From assembly GCA_016866775.1 (NCBI GenBank), contig VGLJ01000008.1, positions 1 through 64,000 of the forward strand: a stretch of 64,000 nt of DNA, in the 5' to 3' direction. Position numbers and translations under genes: made by a program. The stretch is from Candidatus Rokuibacteriota bacterium (GTDB lineage Bacteria > Methylomirabilota > Methylomirabilia > Rokubacteriales > CSP1-6). A model generated the notes under the pieces. The model saw nothing but the letters and a program-made list of their open reading frames with translations, did not search any database and was not told where the DNA came from. Of the stretch, positions 7,482-16,704 are shown one piece after another (position 1 is the first letter of the stretch; the number at the start of each line of letters is the position of its first letter).

Positions 7482-8041
7482 ATGTCGGGTCTCGGGTCGG
7501 CGGTGGTGGTGCTCGCCGTGCTCGCCCTGTCGTTCGGCGTCGCCGCCGCCGGTCCCCAACGCGCGATCCCGAAGTCGCGTCAGTGGACCGACATCACACA
7601 CGGGCTCCTCGAAGTCGCCCGCGACCATCGGCGCAGTCTCGAAGCCGCGGTCCTGCGCCGCGAGCGTGACTTTCGGGAAGCGTCCGCCTCGCTCGACCGC
7701 AACAGCGAGCCCTACGCGCGCGGCATCATCTCGCGCGCCGAGCTCGACGCCGCGGCGCGCGAGGCCGGCACGGCCCGCGCGCAGCTCGAGTGGACACGGC
7801 AGGAGCTCGTGCGGACGACGGCGCTGATCGTGGAGCTCGAAGGGAAGCAGCGCCTCGCGATCGCCACGCCGTCGACCTCGCGCTGCATCCAGACAGCGCC
7901 GAGGGCCGCTTCGTCATGACGTGGCTGCGCGAGCGCGGCATCGCGTTCCTCGCGTACCGCGCCGCGCGCGCCGGCGCGGCGACGGGCGCTCACATCCACG
8001 TGGGCCGCCCGTCGGAGCGCCTCGCGAGCGCCCGCCGCTAG
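7482..8041 (+). pseudogene. Frameshifted exported coiled-coil/M15-like protein
   Basis: The first frame (7482-7919) gives a signal peptide (MSGLGSAVVVLAVLALSFGVAAA) and a coiled-coil region rich in Glu, Arg and Ala, then ends in an unconvincing tail. A second frame takes over at about 7870 and encodes LALHPDSAEGRFVMTWL...ATGAHIHVGRPSERL, which resembles the His-containing end of a peptidase-like domain seen with LAS metallopeptidases. Joining the frames needs one base near 7865-7885. Either the gene is newly inactivated or the base is a sequence error. The stop overlaps the stop of the convergent gene in the palindrome CTAG. Confidence 0.6.
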
Positions 8042-8565
8042 GGCTGAACCTGCAAGGTCGGATGGCGGAGCCAGAAGTAGCCCGCCATCACCGCCGCGGC
8101 GAGGAAGTTCGCCACCAGGATCGCGGGCCACGTGAGCGCGCGCAGCACCGGCTCGGCCACGATCATCGCCGCCACCGTGAAGCACGCCTCGAGGACCACG
8201 AACAGCAGCACGAAGCCGAAGCCGAGACTCGGATTCCGCTCCGCCGTCACGATGAGCCGCGCCGCGATGACGCCGACGACGGCGAACGCGAGCACGTGCA
8301 CCCACGTGAACATCGCCACCATCTCGAACGACGCGGGCGCGGTCTCGAGCGTCGCGGGCCAGACCCCGCGGCCGAAGAGCGCCGTGCCGAGGATGGTCGG
8401 CGTGTAGAACGGCCGGCCGTGCATCATGTCGACCACGAGGAACCAGACAGCGACGGTCAGGGCGCCCAGGATGCCGGCGATGAATCCCTCCTTGTAGATC
8501 GCCGCGCTGTCGACGGTGGGTGCGGAGACTTCCGGTGAGCCGCTCGCGGTGGTGGGAGTCGCCAT
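8038..8565 (-). CDS. Four-helix membrane protein, unknown function
   Basis: A 175-aa protein with a short polar N-terminus and four predicted membrane segments (starting near GFIAGILGALTVAVWFL, MFTWVHVLAFAVVGVIA, LGFGFVLLFVVLEACF and LTWPAILVANFLAAAVM). No catalytic motif is recognised. Two adjacent ATG codons stand after AAAGGAGCAA; the second (8565) gives the better spacing and is used here, 8568 being equally possible. The longer ORF start at 8640 is rejected. It is monocistronic and convergent with the frameshifted gene to its left. Confidence 0.72.
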   Translation of the reverse strand: MATPTTASGSPEVSAPTVDSAAIYKEGFIAGILGALTVAVWFLVVDMMHGRPFYTPTILGTALFGRGVWPATLETAPASFEMVAMFTWVHVLAFAVVGVIAARLIVTAERNPSLGFGFVLLFVVLEACFTVAAMIVAEPVLRALTWPAILVANFLAAAVMAGYFWLRHPTLQVQP

Positions 8566-8692
8566 CATTTGCTCCTTTCTGATGGGACGGGCCCGAAGAA
8601 CCGTACCGCAGAGCCGAGCCCCCGGCCGGGGGCTCGGCAAGCGACGTAGCCTGTCAAGGATCGCCAGGATCGCCCTGACGAAGTCTCACCAA

Positions 8693-8722
8693 TTGACACC
8701 TCCGGGCAGGCGGGAGTACAAG
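8693..8722 (+). promoter_or_regulatory. Promoter of the ABC importer operon
   Basis: TTGACA (8693-8698) is a perfect -35 hexamer; 18 bases on, TACAAG (8717-8722) is a fair -10. The start codon follows 38 bases later with GAGGTG as ribosome site. Just upstream, a 9-base unit AGGATCGCC is repeated head to tail (8657-8674), a possible regulator site at about -70. Confidence 0.65.
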
Positions 8723-8759
8723 CGTTTCACCGTCGATCCCCTCTCAAGCGAGGTGCCGC

Positions 8760-10064
8760 ATGGGTGCGAGTTCTCGTCGGCAGTTCCTGAAGCAGAGCGC
8801 TGCAGCGACCGCCGGGATGGCGTCGTGGCTGTCGCTGGGCAAGGCGCCCGCCTTCGCCCAGAAGCGCGAGCTCACGTTCCTCAGCTGGAACCACTTCGTG
8901 CCGGCGTCCGACGAAGAGCTGCGCAAGCAGGCCGCGGAGTTCGGCAAGCAGGCCGGCGTGAGCGTGCGTGTCGACACCATCGCGCACCTGCAGCTCCCCG
9001 CGAAGCGCGCGGCCGAGGCGCAGGCGCAGTCGGGTCACGACCTCCTGCTGACCGGCGGCGCCGATCCGTTCCTCTACGAGAATCAGCTCGCCGACGTCGG
9101 CGACGTCATCGACGACCTCGGCAAGAAGTACGGCGGCTGGTACCCGTTCGCGCGTGAGGGCTCGCACACCGGTTCCGGCTGGCGTGCGATCCCGTGGTTC
9201 TGGATCTCGTTCCCGGCCACGTACAACATGACGCACCTCAAGAAGGCCGGCCTCGAGTATCCGAAGACGTGGGACGAGCTGCTCAAGCACGGCAAGGTCC
9301 TCAAGAAGCAGGGCAACCCCGTCGGGATCCCGATCAGTCACTGCGCCGACGCGAACACGACGTTCTGGTCGGTCACGTGGTGCTATGGCGGGAAGGTGCT
9401 GGAGGCGGACGGCAAGACGCCGGCGATCAACAGCGCGCAGACCGAGAAGGTGATCGAGTGGTACAAGGAGCTCTACAAGGACGCGATGGAGCCCGAGGTG
9501 CTGTCGTGGGACGACGCCTCGAACAACCGCTTCATCCTCTCCGGCAAGGGCTCCTGGATCCACAACCCGATCAGCCCGTACAACGCCGCGCTCGCCAAGC
9601 AGATGCCGATCGCCGACGAGATCAACCACCACCCGAGCCCGGCCGGGCCCGCAGGCACGCATTCCGCGCCGCCGATCAACTCGGTCGCGATCTGGAAGTT
9701 CTCGAAGAACATCCAGCTCGCGAAGGACTTCGTGAAGTTCCTCTACCAGAAAGAGAACTACGACGCGTGGATCGTGGCGGCGAACGCCTTCAACCATCCG
9801 CCGCTCAAGCACTTCGCGGAACACCCGATCTGGTCGAAGAACCCGAAGTTCGCGATGCTGCCGAAGGAAGCGGAGTTCGCCCACGAGCGCGGCTGGCCGG
9901 CCAAGCCGAACGCGGCCGTGCAGCTGATCCAGGTCAACTACATCCTGCCGGACATGGTCGCGAAGGCGATCAACGGGATGCCGACCAAGCGCGCGATCGC
10001 GTGGGCGGAGGACCAGGTCAAGCTCGCGGTGCAGGGCAAGCTCGAGACGAAGGGCAAGGCATAA
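8760..10064 (+). CDS. ABC importer substrate-binding protein 1 (Tat)
   Basis: Extracellular solute-binding protein, family 1 type (434 aa), for a carbohydrate or polyol-like substrate. The N-terminus is a twin-arginine signal: SRRQFLKQSAAATAGMASWL, with cleavage probable after AFA. The mature part begins KRELTFLSWNHFVPASDEEL and keeps the two-lobe layout and family features such as GIPISHCADANTTFW and SGKGSWIHNPISPY. First gene of an operon followed two bases after its stop by a close paralogue and then by two permeases. ATG 8760 is preceded by GAGGTG. Confidence 0.9.
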   Translation: MGASSRRQFLKQSAAATAGMASWLSLGKAPAFAQKRELTFLSWNHFVPASDEELRKQAAEFGKQAGVSVRVDTIAHLQLPAKRAAEAQAQSGHDLLLTGGADPFLYENQLADVGDVIDDLGKKYGGWYPFAREGSHTGSGWRAIPWFWISFPATYNMTHLKKAGLEYPKTWDELLKHGKVLKKQGNPVGIPISHCADANTTFWSVTWCYGGKVLEADGKTPAINSAQTEKVIEWYKELYKDAMEPEVLSWDDASNNRFILSGKGSWIHNPISPYNAALAKQMPIADEINHHPSPAGPAGTHSAPPINSVAIWKFSKNIQLAKDFVKFLYQKENYDAWIVAANAFNHPPLKHFAEHPIWSKNPKFAMLPKEAEFAHERGWPAKPNAAVQLIQVNYILPDMVAKAINGMPTKRAIAWAEDQVKLAVQGKLETKGKA

Positions 10065-10066
10065 CC

Positions 10067-11365
10067 GTGAGCGCCGTCATCGCGCGGCGCTCCTTCCTGA
10101 AGGGCTCGGCGATCGCCGTCGCCGGGGCGTCGCTCGCGCTCGAGCGCGCCCCGGCGTGGGCGCAGAAGCGCGAGCTCACGATGCTGAGCTTCAACCACTT
10201 CGTCCCGGCGTCGGACGACGAGCTCCGGCGCCAGGCCGACGTGTTCTCCAAGCAGGCCGGCGTGACCGTGCGCGTCGACACGATCGCCGGCCCGCAGATG
10301 TTCGCCAAGCGGGCGGCGGAGGTCTCGTCGCAGTCCGGGCACGACGTGATCGTCACGGGCGCCGCCGACCCGTTCCTGTACGAGCAGCAGCTGGTGGACA
10401 TGGGCGATCTCGTCGACCACCTCGGCGGCCGCTACGGCGGCTGGTACCCGTTCGCGAAAGAAACGTGTCACACGGCATCGGGATGGCGCGCGGTGCCGTG
10501 GTTCTGGGTCGCGTTCGTCGGCAGCTACAACGAGGTGCAGTTCAAGAAGGCGGGCGTGCAGGCGCCGAAGACGTGGGACGACCTGCTGAAGGCCGGCAAG
10601 GTCCTCAAGAAGCAGGGCAACCCCGTCGGCATCCCGATCAGCCAGTGCACCGACGCCAACATCACGTTCTGGTCGGTGCTCTGGTGCGCGGGCGGGAAGG
10701 TGCTCGAGCCGGACGGCAAGACGCCGGCGATCAACAGCGACAAGGCCGCCGGAGTCGTCGAGTGGTACAAGGAGCTCTACAAGGACGCGATGGAGCCCGA
10801 GGTGCTGTCGTGGGACAACGCGTCCAACAACCGCTTCCTCCTCTCGGGCAAAGGCTCCTGGATCCACAACCCGATCAGCCCCTACGTCGCCGCGGTCGAG
10901 AAGAAGATGCCGATCGCCGACGAGATCAATCATCACAACAGCCCGGGCGGCCCGGGCGGGATCCACTCCGCGACCGGCGTGAACTCGCTCGGGATCTGGA
11001 AGTTCTCGAAGAACATTCCGCTCGCCAAGGACTTCATCAAGTTCCTGTTCGAGAAAGAGAACTACAACGCGTTCATCAAGGGCGGCAGTGCCTTCAACCA
11101 GCCGCCGCTCCGGGGGTTCGCCGAGCATCCGATCTGGGCGAGCCATCCGAAGTACGCGATGCTCCCGAAGGAAGCGGAGTACGTGCACGAGCAGGGCTGG
11201 CCGGCCAAGCCGAATGCCGCGGTGCAGCTGATCGTCGTCAACTTCGTCCTTCCGAACATGGTTGCCAAGGCCATCGCGGGCATGCCGACCAAGCGCGCGC
11301 TCGCCTGGGGCGAAGACCAGATCAGGCTCGCGCTGCAGGGCAAGCTCGAGACGAAGGGAAAGTGA
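10067..11365 (+). CDS. ABC importer substrate-binding protein 2 (Tat)
   Basis: Second solute-binding protein (432 aa), collinear over its whole length with the gene before it and sharing long identical stretches such as KTPAINS, SGKGSWIHNPISPY and GWPAKPNAAVQLI. It has its own Tat signal, ARRSFLKGSAIAVAGASLALE, ending near AWAQK. GTG 10067 starts two bases after the previous stop, so the pair is translated from one message. This is a tandem duplication that has diverged, giving one importer two related receptors, probably with different substrate preference. Confidence 0.9.
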   Translation: MSAVIARRSFLKGSAIAVAGASLALERAPAWAQKRELTMLSFNHFVPASDDELRRQADVFSKQAGVTVRVDTIAGPQMFAKRAAEVSSQSGHDVIVTGAADPFLYEQQLVDMGDLVDHLGGRYGGWYPFAKETCHTASGWRAVPWFWVAFVGSYNEVQFKKAGVQAPKTWDDLLKAGKVLKKQGNPVGIPISQCTDANITFWSVLWCAGGKVLEPDGKTPAINSDKAAGVVEWYKELYKDAMEPEVLSWDNASNNRFLLSGKGSWIHNPISPYVAAVEKKMPIADEINHHNSPGGPGGIHSATGVNSLGIWKFSKNIPLAKDFIKFLFEKENYNAFIKGGSAFNQPPLRGFAEHPIWASHPKYAMLPKEAEYVHEQGWPAKPNAAVQLIVVNFVLPNMVAKAIAGMPTKRALAWGEDQIRLALQGKLETKGK

Positions 11366-11366
11366 C

Positions 11367-12305
11367 ATGGCGGTAGGGACCCGGGTTCTCGAGACGGTCG
11401 GGCGCGCGCGGCCCGGCCGTCTCGCGCGCGCGCGCGAGTGGTGGGAGCAGGAGCACGTCTTCGGCTACAGCCTGATCGTCCCCGCGCTGGCGCTCATCGC
11501 GGGGCTCGTCGCGTATCCGTTCGCGATGGCGATCTACTTCAGCCTCTCGGACTACTGGGTGGGATCGCCGGGCTCGTTCGTCGGTCTGCAGAACTTCCGC
11601 GACATCCTCGGAAACGAGATCTTCCGGCAGACGGTCTCCAACTCGTTCGTCTTCACGATCATCGCCGTGATCCTGAAGGCGGTGCTCGGGATCTGGCTCG
11701 CCATGCTGCTGTTCCGGCCCCTGCGCTTCAAGCGGCTGATCCGCGGCGCCGTGCTCCTGCCGTGGGTCATTCCGACGGCGCTGTCGGTCCTCGCGTGGCG
11801 GTGGATGTTCGACTCGCTCTACAGCGTCGTGAACTGGACGGGGATCCGTCTCGGGCTCATGAATCCGCCGGGGCCCAACTGGCTCGGCATGGCCGACTAC
11901 GCGATGAGCGCCGTCATCGCCGTGAACGTGTGGCGCGGGCTGCCGTTCTTCGCCATCATCGTGCTCGCCGGCCTCGTGTCGATCCCGCGCGAGTACTACG
12001 AGGCGGCGGAAGTGGACGGCGCCAGCTCCTGGGGCCGGTTCCGCCACGTCACGCTCCCGCTGCTCAAGCCGGTGCTCGCCGTCGTGATCCTGTTCTCGAC
12101 GATCTTCACGTTCTCCGACTTCAACATCGTGCAGGTGCTCACGGCGGGCGGGCCCGTCAACACCACGCACCTCTTCGCGACGTTCGCCTATCAGATGGGG
12201 CTGACCGGCGGGAACCTCGGGCAGGGCGCGGCGGTCTCGCTCTTCCTCTTCCCGCTGCTCGCGGCGATCGTCTTCATCCAGCTCCGCTACATCCGAAAGG
12301 AGTGA
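11367..12305 (+). CDS. ABC importer permease 1 (MalF type)
   Basis: Inner-membrane permease of 312 aa with six predicted helices. The cytoplasmic EAA loop is clear: EYYEAAEVDGASSWGRFRHVTLPLLKP, where it would dock on the ATPase. It belongs with the MalF/UgpA group of sugar permeases. ATG 11367 lies one base after the receptor gene's stop (the 3' end of receptor 2 supplies a GGGAAAG ribosome site). Encoded N-terminal tail of about 30 residues is basic and cytosolic. Confidence 0.92.
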   Translation: MAVGTRVLETVGRARPGRLARAREWWEQEHVFGYSLIVPALALIAGLVAYPFAMAIYFSLSDYWVGSPGSFVGLQNFRDILGNEIFRQTVSNSFVFTIIAVILKAVLGIWLAMLLFRPLRFKRLIRGAVLLPWVIPTALSVLAWRWMFDSLYSVVNWTGIRLGLMNPPGPNWLGMADYAMSAVIAVNVWRGLPFFAIIVLAGLVSIPREYYEAAEVDGASSWGRFRHVTLPLLKPVLAVVILFSTIFTFSDFNIVQVLTAGGPVNTTHLFATFAYQMGLTGGNLGQGAAVSLFLFPLLAAIVFIQLRYIRKE

Positions 12306-12309
12306 GCGC

Positions 12310-13170
12310 GTGATCGTCGGCGTCCGATCGCGGGGGCAGCGGATCCGGTCGTCGGTGTTCGGCTGGATGAACGTGCTGCCGTACGTCTTCTTCGCGCTGT
12401 TCCCCTTCTACTACATGATCATCACGTCGCTGAAGAAGGACACCGAGCTCTACAACCTCAAGGCCGCGCCGTTCCTCATCCAGACCGGCGTGATCACCGA
12501 TCACTACTGGTACCTGTTCTTCAAGACCGAGTTCCTCACCTGGATGAAGAACAGCCTGATCATCAGCGTGACCGCGACCGCAATCTCACTCGTGATCTCG
12601 ATCCTCGCCGGCTACAGCCTGGCCCGCCTGCGCTTCCCCGGCGTGAGCTCGTTCGGCACGGCGGTCTTCATCACGTATCTCGTCCCGCCGACCCTCCTCT
12701 TCCTGCCGCTGTCGCAGGTGGTGGTGTGGCTCGGGATCTCCGACACGATCTGGGCCCTGATCGTTACCTATCCCACGTTCCTCGTGCCGTTCTCCACCTG
12801 GCTCCTGATGGGCTACTTCCGGACGATCCCGAAGGAAGTCGAGGAGTGCGCGCTCGTCGACGGCGCCAGCCGCATGCAGACGCTGACGCGGATCGTGCTC
12901 CCGATGGCGATCCCCGGCATCGTGTGCGTCATCCTCTTCGGCTTCACGCTCACGTGGAACGAGTTCACGTACGCGCTGACGTTCGTCTCGCAGTCGGCGA
13001 ACAAGACGGCGGTGGTCGGCGTGACCGCGGACCTGATCCGCGGGGACATTTACTACTGGGGCTCGCTGATGGCGGGCGCGGTGGTGGCGAGTCTCCCGAT
13101 CGTCGTCATCTACGTCTGGTTCCTCGACTACTACGTCTCGGGGCTCACCGCCGGCGCCGTCAAAGGCTGA
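12310..13170 (+). CDS. ABC importer permease 2 (MalG type)
   Basis: Inner-membrane permease of 286 aa with six helices, MalG/UgpE type. The EAA loop reads EECALVDGASRMQTLTRIVLPMAIPG. It pairs with permease 1 to form the channel. GTG 12310 follows permease 1 by four bases with AAGGAG as ribosome site. No ATP-binding protein follows; the operon ends in a small SnoaL-like gene, so a shared MsmK/UgpC-type ATPase must be encoded elsewhere. Confidence 0.92.
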   Translation: MIVGVRSRGQRIRSSVFGWMNVLPYVFFALFPFYYMIITSLKKDTELYNLKAAPFLIQTGVITDHYWYLFFKTEFLTWMKNSLIISVTATAISLVISILAGYSLARLRFPGVSSFGTAVFITYLVPPTLLFLPLSQVVVWLGISDTIWALIVTYPTFLVPFSTWLLMGYFRTIPKEVEECALVDGASRMQTLTRIVLPMAIPGIVCVILFGFTLTWNEFTYALTFVSQSANKTAVVGVTADLIRGDIYYWGSLMAGAVVASLPIVVIYVWFLDYYVSGLTAGAVKG

Positions 13171-13177
13171 TCGGGCC

Positions 13178-13484
13178 GTGTCGGCGGACGAGAACATCGC
13201 GCTCGTCCGTCGACTGCTCGACGAGGTGCGCGACGGCTGGAATCCCCCCACCCTCGAGAAGCTCTTCGCGCCGTCCTATCGCCGCTATCTGAACGCGACC
13301 GACCCGCCGCTGACGCGCGAGGAGCAATGGACACGTGCCGGGCGGCTGCGCGCGGCGTTCGCGGATGCGCGCGCGACGCTCGAGGACATCTTCGGCTCCG
13401 GTGACCGCGTCGCCTATCGCCTGACGATCCGCGGCACGCACACGGGCGAGTTTCTCGGCATCGCGCCGACGGGCGCGCGATGCG

Positions 13485-13510
<26 letters not shown>
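13178..13510 (+). CDS. SnoaL-like ester cyclase, 3' end damaged
   Basis: A 110-aa product that begins as a normal SnoaL/ester-cyclase-like polyketide cyclase fold (ENIALVRRLLDEVRDGWNP... RATLEDIFGSGDRVAYRLTIRGTHTGEFLGIAPTGAR) but then stops where family members continue for two or three more beta strands. After APTGAR the frame runs into CVTSAAASS and ends inside the convergent peroxiredoxin gene (26-base overlap). Another frame gives RYFGCGVVL at the same place, closer to the expected strand, so a frameshift combined with loss of the 3' end is likely. GTG start eight bases after permease 2. Function uncertain. Confidence 0.6.
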
Positions 13511-14111
<601 letters not shown>

Positions 14112-14180
14112 CGCTTCCCCCTTCAGATTCTCGATGGGAAATAGGAGTTTTGAGATTCTGTCCGTAATCCCGAAGAGATG

Positions 14181-14960
14181 TCAAGCGGGGGCCAGAGACA
14201 GGTGATTCAGCAAGAGGCGATTGAAGCCGGCTGGGTCATCGTGCGGGCTGACGTGGCCGGACTCGGGAAGGAGGGCCAGCCGGGCGTGCGGGATCGCCGC
14301 CGCGATCGCCTCCTTGGCCGCCAGCGGGACCGTGGTGTCGCGCGCGCCCGCCACGATCAGCGTCGGGCACCGGATCTCCGCGAGCCGCGCGCCGACGTCG
14401 AACCGTACCAGCGCCACGAGGCTCGCGAGGTACTGAGCGCGGGTCATCCCCGCGATGCGCGCCGTCGCCGCCGCGCGCAGCGCAGCGTGCTCGTCTCGCG
14501 GAAACGCTTCGCGCGCGACCCAGGCGGCGACGAGGGGCATCGGCGCGGCGAGCGCCAGCAGCGCGCGCGCCGCGCCGCGGAGCGCCCCACGCGCTCCGGA
14601 TGGACGCAGCCGCGCGAAGCCGTTGACGACGACGAGCGACCGCACGCGTGCCGGCGCCTCCACCGCCAGCGTGAGCGCCACGCAGCCGCCGAGCGACAGG
14701 CCGACGACGTGCGCGCGCGCGATCGCGAGGTCGCCGAGCAGGCGATCGACCGCGGCGGCCATCGCCGCGATCGAGAAGGGCCCGCGCGGCCGCGCGGAGC
14801 GATGGTGGCCGGGCAGGTCGACGGTGAGGACGCGATAGCGGTCGACGAGCGCGGGGAGCTGTGGCGTCCAGTCGTCGCCGCACGAGCCGAGGCCGTGGAG
14901 CAGGAGGACGACGGGCGCGTCGGGCGGACCGGTGACCGTGTAGTAGATGGCGCGAGACAG
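14181..14960 (-). CDS. Alpha/beta hydrolase with apparent CTG start
   Basis: Alpha/beta-hydrolase of about 259 aa. The fold landmarks are all present: oxyanion region LLLHGLGSCGDDW, nucleophile elbow GLSLGG, acid in VAGARDTTVP and histidine in LPESGHVSPHDDP. Substrate unknown; it resembles 3-oxoadipate enol-lactonase-like and related esterases. No ATG, GTG or TTG stands at the start of homology. CTG 14960, preceded at good distance by GAGGA, gives LSRAIYYTVTGPP and is proposed as start. Its start lies only 27 bases from that of the divergent quinone oxidoreductase. Confidence 0.78.
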   Translation of the reverse strand: MSRAIYYTVTGPPDAPVVLLLHGLGSCGDDWTPQLPALVDRYRVLTVDLPGHHRSARPRGPFSIAAMAAAVDRLLGDLAIARAHVVGLSLGGCVALTLAVEAPARVRSLVVVNGFARLRPSGARGALRGAARALLALAAPMPLVAAWVAREAFPRDEHAALRAAATARIAGMTRAQYLASLVALVRFDVGARLAEIRCPTLIVAGARDTTVPLAAKEAIAAAIPHARLALLPESGHVSPHDDPAGFNRLLLNHLSLAPA

Positions 14961-14987
14961 AGTATCCTCGGGGGCCGGGAGGAAGCC

Positions 14988-15950
14988 ATGAAAGCGATCC
15001 GCGTGTCGGAGTACGGAGGACCGGCGGTCCTCAAGCTCGAAGAGATTCCCGCGCCGCAGCCCGCTCAGGGCCAGGTGCTCGTCCGCAATCACGCCGTCGG
15101 CATCAATCCCGTCGACACCTATCTGCGCTCGAACACCGACAACCGCGGGCCGAAGCTTCCGTACACGCCGGGCTCGGACGCCGCCGGCGTGGTGGAGGCC
15201 GTGGGCGCGGGCGTCGGCTCGGTGAAGCCCGGCGATCGCGTCTACATCGGCGGCTCGGTGAGCGGCGCGTATGCCGAGCTGTCGCTCTGCACCGAGGCGC
15301 AGGTCCATCCCCTGCCGGGCAACGCGAGCTTCGGGCAGGGCGCGGGGATGAACGTGCCGTACGCCACCGCGTACCACGCGCTCATTCATCGCGGCCACGG
15401 CGCCGAGGGCGAGACGCTGTTCGTGCACGGCGCGAGCGGCGGGGTCGGCATCGCCGCGGTGCAGATCGCGCGGGCGCGCGGGATGACGGTCATCGGCACC
15501 GCCGGGACGCCGCGCGGGCGGCAGCTCGTGCTCGAGCAGGGCGCGCACCACGTGCTCGATCACGGCGCTCCGAACTATCTCAAGGAGCTCACCGACCTCA
15601 CGGGCGGCACAGGGCCCGACATCATCCTCGAGATGCTGGCGAACGTGAATCTGCAGAACGACCTCGGCGTGATCGCGATGCGCGGGCGCATCGTCGTGAT
15701 CGGCAACCGGGGAACGGTCGAGATCAACGCGCGCTTCGCGATGAACAAGGATGCCGCGATCCTCGGGATGGCGCTCTTCCACGCCTCGCCGGCCCAGCTC
15801 GCCGGCATCCACGCCGCGCTCGTCGAAGGGCTTCGCAACGGGACGCTGCGCCCCGTGATCGCGGAGGAGATCCCGCTCGCGCAGGCGCCGCGCGCGCACG
15901 AAGCCGTCATGGCTGCCGGCCACCACGGCAAGATCGTGCTGGTGCCCTGA
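14988..15950 (+). CDS. NAD(P)H:quinone oxidoreductase (MDR family)
   Basis: Zeta-crystallin-like medium-chain dehydrogenase/reductase of 320 aa that reduces quinones or enones with NADPH. GroES-like domain (about 1-120, YTPGSDAAGVVEAVG) then Rossmann domain with the nucleotide motif HGASGGVGIAAVQ. The zinc-ligand cysteines of alcohol dehydrogenases are absent, as expected for quinone oxidoreductases. ATG 14988 has GGGAGGAA upstream. The stop overlaps the start of the small membrane protein gene that follows (TGATG). Confidence 0.9.
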   Translation: MKAIRVSEYGGPAVLKLEEIPAPQPAQGQVLVRNHAVGINPVDTYLRSNTDNRGPKLPYTPGSDAAGVVEAVGAGVGSVKPGDRVYIGGSVSGAYAELSLCTEAQVHPLPGNASFGQGAGMNVPYATAYHALIHRGHGAEGETLFVHGASGGVGIAAVQIARARGMTVIGTAGTPRGRQLVLEQGAHHVLDHGAPNYLKELTDLTGGTGPDIILEMLANVNLQNDLGVIAMRGRIVVIGNRGTVEINARFAMNKDAAILGMALFHASPAQLAGIHAALVEGLRNGTLRPVIAEEIPLAQAPRAHEAVMAAGHHGKIVLVP

Positions 15951-16213
15951 TGCGCACGCTCGTCCTCGTCCTGGCCGTCGTTCTCCTCGCCGCGACGCTG
16001 GCGGGCGCCGACAGCGGCAGCATCAGCCGCGACGCGCGCGGTCCCCAGCCGACCGGCGATTACGCGCCGCTCGGCTCCCCGCCGAGCCCCGCCCTCTATG
16101 TCCTCAGCCAGAGCACGATCTTCGCGATCGGCCTGACGCTCTTGATCGTCGCGGCGGCGCTCGGCGTCTACACGTTCGTGCTCACCCGCGGGGCGCGTCG
16201 TCCCACGGCGTAG
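15950..16213 (+). CDS. Small exported membrane protein
   Basis: An 87-aa protein with a signal peptide (MRTLVLVLAVVLLAATLAGADS), a short Pro/Gly-rich external part and one C-terminal membrane helix (IFAIGLTLLIVAAALGVYTFVL) with a basic cytosolic tail. Its ATG shares a base with the stop of the quinone oxidoreductase, so the two are co-translated. Family not recognised; the layout suggests a membrane-anchored subunit or stabiliser. Confidence 0.65.
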   Translation: MRTLVLVLAVVLLAATLAGADSGSISRDARGPQPTGDYAPLGSPPSPALYVLSQSTIFAIGLTLLIVAAALGVYTFVLTRGARRPTA

Positions 16214-16224
16214 TACGAGGGCGC

Positions 16225-16677
16225 TCACAGCCTACGCTGGTAGAGCGCGACGTCGACCCAGCGCCCGAGCTTGAACGCCACCTCCTCCTCGGTGCCGACG
16301 AGGCGAAAGCCGAGCGCCTCGCGCAGACGGCGTGACGCCACGTTCTCGACCGTGATCCGCGCCATCACCGAGCGGTGCCCCGCGGACCGCGCGCGGTCGA
16401 CGAGGTGCTCGAGCAGCAGCCGTCCGACGCCGCGGCCGCGCCACGCGCGATCGACGTAGACCGAATCTTCCACGGTGTGACGGAACGCGGGCTTCGGCCG
16501 GTCGGGCGCGAGCGCCGCGAACCCGGCGCTCTCGTCGTCGACCGCCGCGACGACGACCGGATACGCGGCGGAGTGCGCGGCGAGCCACGCGCGTTGCGCG
16601 GCAACCGTGCGCGGCTCGGTGTCGGTCGTCCCGAGCGCCGCGCGGCGCACCGCCGGCGCCGTCGCCACCAGCTCCAC
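16225..16677 (-). CDS. GNAT N-acetyltransferase
   Basis: A 150-aa acetyltransferase of the GNAT fold, nearest to the phosphinothricin acetyltransferase-like group. The acetyl-CoA loop is RAWRGRGVGRLLLEHLV, and ENVASRRLREALGF matches motif B. The N-terminus is a few residues shorter than usual: upstream of GTG 16677 the frame closes within eight codons, and the missing start could lie in another frame (MISLIDVSAA), so a small 5' defect is possible. Divergent from the LysR gene, with a palindrome between them, which makes it the likely target of that regulator. Confidence 0.8.
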   Translation of the reverse strand: MELVATAPAVRRAALGTTDTEPRTVAAQRAWLAAHSAAYPVVVAAVDDESAGFAALAPDRPKPAFRHTVEDSVYVDRAWRGRGVGRLLLEHLVDRARSAGHRSVMARITVENVASRRLREALGFRLVGTEEEVAFKLGRWVDVALYQRRL

Positions 16678-16704
16678 GACTTGATCATCGCGGCGGACAC
16701 GTCA

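Noticed and set aside
12310-13170. Possible fused or missing ABC ATPase downstream of the permeases
   Set aside because: The following ORFs are a SnoaL-like fragment and a convergent peroxiredoxin; no Walker motifs occur until the unrelated Liv operon.
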